NCBI RefSeq assembly: GCF_029784165.1
Contig: NC_073695.1
Span: 213,371,896 to 213,435,895, forward strand
Source of the DNA: Wyeomyia smithii
Taxonomy: Eukaryota; Arthropoda; Insecta; Diptera; Culicidae
Length of the DNA: 64,000 nt
Reading direction: 5' to 3'
In this document: piece by piece, positions 57,899 through 64,000 of the stretch
How the letters are laid out: every line of letters begins with the position of its first letter
How positions within the stretch are numbered: the stretch's first letter is position 1
The notes under the pieces: generated by a model
What the model was told of the DNA's origin: nothing
What the model saw: only the letters and a program-made list of their open reading frames with translations
The model's database searches: none
Translations under genes and position numbers: made by a program

Positions 57899-60800
57899 GG
57901 GCAATGCATGTAATTTTACGAGAATGCGAAAATTGAATGAGAACAGAAGGTGTAATTTAGATTTTGAAAAAAATTTCCTCATCCAGACGGGACTCGAACC
58001 GTACTTTTGTGCATTCGAAAGTACAAACTGATTTCTTGCCACAGAAGAGGGTTAAAATCATGCTAATTGGCAGATTGGCACTGAAGCGGAAGTAAACAAC
58101 GAATTGAAGACATATTGTAAATGGTTTAGAAAATTTGGTAAATCACTGGAATCGCTGTACCGCCTTTGCAACTATGAATAATAAAGTTGACTTTTACCAT
58201 GTTTTTATTCATAATCCGGGATTTTTGTCCCGAACTGATTTTTTCCACGGGATATTGTTTTGGAGGTTTTTTTTCACTACTTTGTTTAGGAGTTGTATAG
58301 TTTATAGTATAGTTGGTTAGAATTATGCACCAGTAATAGAAATTTTTTTTTGTTTCCAAACAGTCAAATTTTTTTTAGACGCCCGTATGAAAACATAGCA
58401 TAAACAGAATGGAAACAAACTTTCCATAACATCTGCTGCCTATCAAAATTGATGTTGCTCCGTGCTATAATCCATCACTAAGCGAATAAAATCGTTTTGC
58501 AGAGCTGTGCAAAGCGTAAATTCATGCATATTTTCAAACGTATGTGATTCCTGCCGATTACGTTTTGAATGATAGCCAACTGTTTCGGTGTTTTTTACGC
58601 CTCGTGGTTTGAACTGTATTCAATCGGAACGCAGAATACTATCTCAATCACAGTCCCGATTGCAAACGTTGATTTGCATAAACCTGCCATTAAAAAGCCC
58701 TATCGCATCCATATTCGCATATCCCTCGTTTCGTTATCAATTAACTTTATATCGGCACGAGGCTTTGTGTATGCCGTGAGCAAACCTCGCACGGTGCCCG
58801 CAGGCAGAGCAGCCTCTGCTTCAGATAGGAAACCTAGCGAATTGGCCTTGTTGGTGGAGCTTTTGAACTATATTACTAATATTTCACTCCTATGAGGGAA
58901 CGTTATATGCCAGTTATATTATTAAGCCTGTATGGCTTTTCACATGACGTGGTGCGATATGTGCGTTTCGTGTTCAACCCAAATGGCACAGGATTGACCC
59001 TTTTTCCTCTTGCTCAATTAATTTACTGCAAATTCAGGGTGGTTGCGCCAGCATTGCTAATCCAGGGATTTATAAATGATTCTTTTATAACTCTAAAATG
59101 GTAAAACTCTTCTGAGGAGTTGACACCTTTCAGTTTTTCCATACTGTTTTATACAGCAAAAAACTTTTATTGGTATTTTACTGAAAACTTATATTGGTAT
59201 TTAAGGACGAAGTTAACTTTTTTTTTATATTTGGAATGGTGCGCAAAAAAACATTCGTTCCACTTTGCAACCACAATAAAACAACGCTCTTTTTTAGCAT
59301 TATAGCAAATGATTAGATGAATAAATAAATAAAATAAAATTATCGTTGCTCAACAAATAACTTAGATCAAAATTGAAACCTCATGAACACCAAACAAAAC
59401 ATTGGCCGCTTTTTACTGTAACCATTGCATCTTGAAGCACGCATCTATTCTTCTGATATTTCAAATATGTGAAGCTGCTTATATTACCGATGTCAGGAAA
59501 CCCACAAATTTTCACTGAAATTTGCGAGTTGTTATTGCCAACGGGTAAGGGAGTTGACTTGAAGTCTCTCTACGATCAATCGTCGTGCTGAAAACCATTA
59601 CTCTGACCATCCCATGTACGGAGAATATTCCGACAACGCTGTTCCGGCCTCGAGACACTCCCGCTTCGGTTACTGATGACCCGTACGAGCGAAAAACGAT
59701 TCGGTTGGGCAATTAGTATACGGTTATAAATATTTCACATTCATTATCACTGCGCTTTTGCTTTCCAATGGATTGCTCTGGTCCACACAAACAAAGAAAG
59801 CCGGCGCGGACATTTTGCTGCTTTCTCACCTCGATGTTCGGTTCACATACATGTGGCAGCGCGCATAGGAACTAGAAGGAATCAGAGCTTAGATTAGGAG
59901 GAGTGGGAAAATGGGGTTTGCGGGATATTCACTGTGATTTATCAAACAGATGTACGGAGGAATTTTCACCGCACAGCCTGCGAATCCTGGCCACGTTTTG
60001 CTCGTTTGCGTTCGAATATATAGATTGATGATATTGTGTTGTGGCTGCATTACAAATGTGTCGATTTTGTTCTAGATGATTGGTTTCGGTGAAAAAGAAA
60101 ATAATACATCATAAGTTGTGAAAATATTATTCCTAAAGTCTCGACAGTTACATAAACCACGTTTCGCAACGCCATATATTGTTTTCGTTTTTTTTTCAAT
60201 TTCGGCTAAGGCAACCGACGCCAAAAATTTTCCGTCGAACTCAAATCTAATAATAAGTAGCTAGTGACCAACAGCGTCCAGCAACATCTCTTTTGTTATT
60301 GAGATACTTACTTTTTGGTAGCAGATTAGATTAGTTGGAATTCATAAAAATCAAATAGGATTGCTGATTAATGTTGTACCTTAAACGTCATATCAAATCA
60401 AATCATAATCGCGTAAATCGCAACATTTATCCTCAGTCAGTAGGTAAAGTAATATTTTGGCTTTTAATCTCTTTGTATTAAGTTTGATAACACATGATCC
60501 AGCAGCGTACTCAATATATTCACGATTTATAACCACTCATAGATGTAACCTGTAGGTAGCTAAATTATTCGGTTCTTACACCTAAGCCAGTTTGTATTCT
60601 CCCTAAAGCTATCAACTGCTCGTCGTTCGTTATCGAAAAGTCCGCAGAATTCAATCATATCAGATAACGAACACTACGCGGTTGCAGGCCACAAATGAGA
60701 ACACGCTTTCGATGTTTTTTTTCCTAAATAAAAAATACCTGTTCGCATACAGCGGCACAGTATGTAGGACAAACGGCTTGAAATTATTGATAAACACTTG

Positions 60801-61244
60801 TCAACGGCCAGGCGCGCGTTGTCTTCGCGTAGGAAGCCGGAGGAAAAAAGACATTTTGATTGTTGTAGAACAAGCTTGTTACAATTAATCCTACAGATGG
60901 ACTGTTGTAGCAACAAGGTGACGATTGACTGATAATTGGTTGTTGATATGCCTCTACACGGAAATGGTAGTGTATAATTGATTTTTGTACGTGCCTACGC
61001 TGGCTTCATTTTGATCTTTAGGTGTTTACGACAATTAATAACTTGACCTAGAACAGAGAGACTTGGTTCAAGAATACCACCGCCACTTAGTGAGTGCAAC
61101 CATGTTTGCTAACAAAGAATTACCGTTTAATGATGACCGATGTCAAATAAGTAAGCGATGATAAACACAGTCGAATATTATGGAGTTTAATGATAAATTG
61201 AATGTCCCAAATAGAAAAAGAGAGATGGAGGAAACGACAACTAT
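57899..61244. other. No gene supported
   Basis: AT-rich stretch with short open frames. The longest, 58569-58895 (108 aa), has no recognisable domain or splice context. No clear repeat ends were found. Confidence 0.35.
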
Positions 61245-61525
61245 TAGCGAATTTCTTTATTCCACTGTGTGCGGGCAAAACTGCCGAGGAATAATAAAAC
61301 GTCATCGCCATTTAAGACGCAAGTAAGAAAGAGATGCCAGATAATTGTTTACGAACTTAGCACATGCGGTGGTGGGTTGAAGCTGACAATTTTTACAGTG
61401 CGCTTCGGGCAGCACGGCAGGTCAAAACTGGGTCAAAATCGAGCGAATAAAGAAGGGGTTTTGACAGCAGTTAGTGCGCTTCCAGGTCAAAACGAGGTGA
61501 GCTGGTGGAATAAAGAAATTCGCTA
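61245..61525 (+). mobile_element. MITE with TAGCGAATTTCTTTATTCC ends, copy B
   Basis: Inverted ends TAGCGAATTTCTTTATTCCA and its complement ending AAATTCGCTA. It matches 10222-10487 in the opposite orientation over nearly its whole length, with single-base changes and a few small gaps. Confidence 0.8.
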
Positions 61526-61747
61526 TATGATTAATCGGTGAAAATTTGTCTTTAATTTGTATGTTGAACGGGTAATTCCAATCCAGTCGATGCAGATCGT
61601 CAAAAATATCTATACTGGTATGGAGACAACCGCGACTAGACAAGAACTACAGAAATCACTTTATTGAGCTTCAAATGTCGAGAAAGTTTAATAAACCTTT
61701 ATTCTATGAGAGATAGTCAATCAAAAAGTGATGCTTCTGTAAAGATA
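61526..61747. other. No feature seen
   Basis: Short unique-looking spacer between two MITEs. Confidence 0.3.
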
Positions 61748-61750
61748 TAA

Positions 61751-61881
61751 AGCGGGTATTAAACGAAGCAAATATTTGCTGTTTTTGGTACGTTTATTTT
61801 GGTGGTTTTTGGTACGTTTTATTCTGTGCAAATAAAATTCGTACCAAAAATAGCAAATATTTGGTTCGTCTAATACCTGCT
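61751..61881. mobile_element. PIF/Harbinger-like palindromic MITE, TSD TAA
   Basis: 131 bp. The left arm AGCGGGTATTAAACGAAGCA with AAATATTTGCT is matched by an inverted right arm ending AATACCTGCT, about 43 bp each with few mismatches. TAA flanks both ends (61748-61750 and 61882-61884). Assignment rests on the TWA duplication and end structure. Confidence 0.7.
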
Positions 61882-61884
61882 TAA

Positions 61885-62837
61885 CAGTTAAGACTCATAT
61901 ATATTTTGGATAATCGACATTTTTCGGTGAAAAGTAGACTTAAAAAGCAATTATTTTCGAACGTTTCGACCTACTTTAATACATTTTTTTTCGGTCATCC
62001 TCAGCGGATTCTAAAATACATTTAAATACAATTATCGATTTAAATTTAACAAATAACACTTACTTGCTACACAATCTAGGTTATACCGGCGTTTCAACTT
62101 CTATCTATCTGTTTTTTTTTCTCGTCTCTCTCTTTTACTTTCGATTGCTGTCAGATCTTATTGTTTTTAGTGTTTCGAATAACCCGTTGTAAGCAGATCG
62201 GAATTTTATCGAGTCACGTTGTAGGTTGAAGGTATTTTCTTCACCTTTAATTTTTATATGAAATGTTTCCGAAATGAGCCTCGTGTCAAAAAAAAAAAAA
62301 CAGTTAAGACTCTCAATTCTGAAATGCTGGTCCTCAACTGAGTCTCCGCAGTTTTCATGAATTTTGACAGTAGAACTAGTTTTACATGTTAAGTTCAGTA
62401 CAGTGGATAATGTATGTTATTTTCGCCAATTAAACTATTGGGATAGTTATTTCCCATAAGAAAAACATCGAGCACCCTCACTATTGTATCCTGTTCCAAG
62501 CGCGCCTCGATCAACCACACACACGACCTATTTTTTGTAACTTTAATTGGCCAAAACACCATGCCGAAGATATCGGTGATTGCGGGTTAGAGTCCCATCT
62601 GGATGAGAAATCATCCATCCACTCCACACATCCAACGGGATTGACCACGGAGTCGCCAACCTCTCTACTGGTCGCTCCTCCGACATTCGTGCCACGTGGC
62701 CAATCCATGGGCGTAGCCAGAATTTCAAATAGGGAGGGCAAGTTTTTCAAAATTTCAAAAGTAAAAAAATGGTATTTTGAAAAATAGAAATAAATACTAG
62801 TGTTTAGTGGTTCTTACATCAAGGCAGCAAGCGAAAA
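61885..62837. other. Repeat-rich flank, no gene seen
   Basis: ACGTTTCGACCTACTTTAAT with GGTCATCCTCAGCGG at about 61961-62008 looks like a dispersed repeat. 62550-62620 contains a box-B-like GGTTAGAGTCCC that may mark another tRNA-derived relic. GGGCGTAGCCAGAATTTCAA at about 62710 also looks like a repeat end. None could be bounded. Confidence 0.35.
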
Positions 62838-62951
62838 GTTGTCCTTGACATCAGAGTGGAAAATTTGATTATTCTCTTTGTCCAACCTCGAATATGAATA
62901 GATGTTGTTTAGTAAAAACCCTTAAGTTCATTTAAACCATTGGGCATATCA
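62838..62951 (+). other. Possible short 5' LTR end of the Ty3/gypsy-type element
   Basis: A candidate LTR starts TGTCCTTGAC and ends ATATCA, just before a primer-binding-site-like TGGCGACGAGGATCTC at 62955-62970. The 3' LTR lies outside the window, so the boundaries are only inferred. Confidence 0.3.
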
Positions 62952-62984
62952 TTTTGGCGACGAGGATCTCAAGAATCCACGAAC

Positions 62985-64000
62985 ATGGCAGAAGATAGAG
63001 TTGATCAGCAGCCGCAACCGGGAATTCAAGATATGATTCTTAAGATGGCCCAACTTTTACAGCAGATGGCGGCTTAGCTGCAGCCTCAGTATCAAACCCC
63101 AGAGCAGATTTTGGAGTCCCTCTCATCGAACATCACCGAGTTTGTCTTTGACGAAGAAAACGGAGTTACGTTCGGACGCTGGTTCAACCGCTACCAGGAC
63201 CTCTTCGAGAATGATGCAAGCCAGCTGAATGATGCGGCGAAGGTACGTCTACTTCCCCGGAAGCTGGACAACCATTCGCACAGCCGCTATCTCAACTACA
63301 TCAAACGTGAAGTTTGAAGATGCAGTCGAGATTCTCAATAAAATCTTCGGGCATCAAATGTCAACGTTCCGGAAGCGGTTCATGTGTGCAGTTAGTGAAA
63401 TGCGAATCTGAAGATATTATCAGATACGGCGGCAACGTCAATCGAGCCTGTGAAGATTTTCAGTTCCAGAACCTAACACCGGACCATTTCAAGTGCCTCA
63501 GTTTCGTCAGCAGATTGAAAGCCACAAAATATACGGATGTCCGGGCAAGACTACTTTTTATGCTAGAGAATGTCCAATCGTTAATTGATGAGTATAAACG
63601 CCTTGTCAACTTAAAGGAAGGTACCACGATCATCGAGCAACAAAGCAGCGAAATTCTTCGAAGCAAGAAGGCAAGAAACCGAAGATACTATGTTGGCATT
63701 GCGGTCAGATGAATTTTGTGAAGGACTGCTTTTTCAACAACCACCTTTGCAAGGACTGCAACCGCATTGGCCACAAAAAAGGATACTGTTCCTGTTCGGA
63801 GAAGACGAATCAAACGATGCAGATATCCTGAAGGCTTCTGCATCTAAAGATTCACCAGCTGAACATTAAGAAGTTCAAGAACTTCCTCCGCAACCATTAG
63901 AAGCTCCACCATAACTCATGGCTGAAGAACAACAACCCCTCGATACTGCTGAACAGCTACTAGACAATGAAGAAAATGTTCCTGGGCAGTTAGACGATGA
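62985..64000 (+). pseudogene. Broken gag of a Ty3/gypsy-type LTR retrotransposon, cut by the window edge
   Basis: ATG at 62985 opens MAEDRVDQQPQPG and meets TAG at 63075-63077. The same frame goes on with TFGRWFNRYQDLFENDASQL (63153-63212) to a stop at 63315-63317. Further gag pieces lie in other frames: FEDAVEILNKIFGHQM (about 63314-63361) and the stretch around 63410-63660. A nucleocapsid-like piece follows at about 63690-63792, with a degenerate first zinc knuckle (CWHCGQMNFVKDC, His missing) and an intact second, CKDCNRIGHKKGYC. At least one nonsense and three frame changes make it non-functional. Protease, reverse transcriptase and integrase would lie beyond the window. Confidence 0.75.

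Noticed and set aside
58569..58895. 108-codon plus-strand frame
   Set aside because: No domain, no splice support, overlapping frames equally open.

Overview
The window looks like nuclear DNA of a culicine (Aedes-like) mosquito. Two intron-bearing insect genes can be read across their splice sites, intergenic and intronic DNA is AT-rich and crowded with old transposons, and one relic transposase has the DD37E spacing known from mosquito Tc1/mariner elements. The species cannot be named from sequence reading alone.

Three host genes, all on the + strand, are supported. (1) A PPPDE-family protease (DESI2 type), five coding exons, about 754-3214. (2) Cofilin/ADF (twinstar), four coding exons, 11968-29499, 148 aa; its first coding exon holds only the start codon and is followed by a 14.5 kb intron. 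(3) The first coding exon of an unrecognised gene, 37919-38029, after a long upstream region that is probably 5' UTR. No rRNA, CRISPR or functional tRNA gene was seen; the tRNA-like stretches are SINEs.

The rest is mostly mobile DNA. 1.7-2.4 kb: foldback element with arrays of a 16-bp unit and a GC-rich hairpin core. 4.5-11 kb: small palindromic elements and TATA-bearing repeats. 14.1-14.5 kb: two SINE copies. 15.9-16.5 kb: an element with CTGCC ends. 21.5-25.1 kb: a degraded RTE-like LINE, MITEs and nested hAT-like elements inside the twinstar intron. 30.4-33.9 kb: a full-length RTE-like LINE with a perfect 12-bp target duplication. 39.0 kb: palindromic MITE. 40.8-42.0 kb: DD37E relic. 44.0-46.2 kb: long-TIR element with a perfect 9-bp duplication (Mutator-like), carrying a nested MITE. 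48-49.9 kb: CpG-rich segment between 25-bp direct repeats with degraded minus-strand reading frames of unknown origin. 52.2-53.9 kb: two head-to-tail CTGCC elements. 55.4-57.5 kb: LINE relic with reverse transcriptase and RNase H. 63-64 kb: broken Ty3/gypsy-type gag, cut by the window edge.

The strongest observations are: a set of short elements sharing CTGCC termini, related TIRs and 4-bp duplications (TTCA, TATA, TATA, TATT); the foldback element in the DESI2 intron; a tRNA-Val-like SINE family with at least six copies; the intact ends and target duplications of the RTE-like and Mutator-like insertions; and the direct-repeat-bounded CpG-rich segment. No coordinated gene system (operon-like or defence) was seen.
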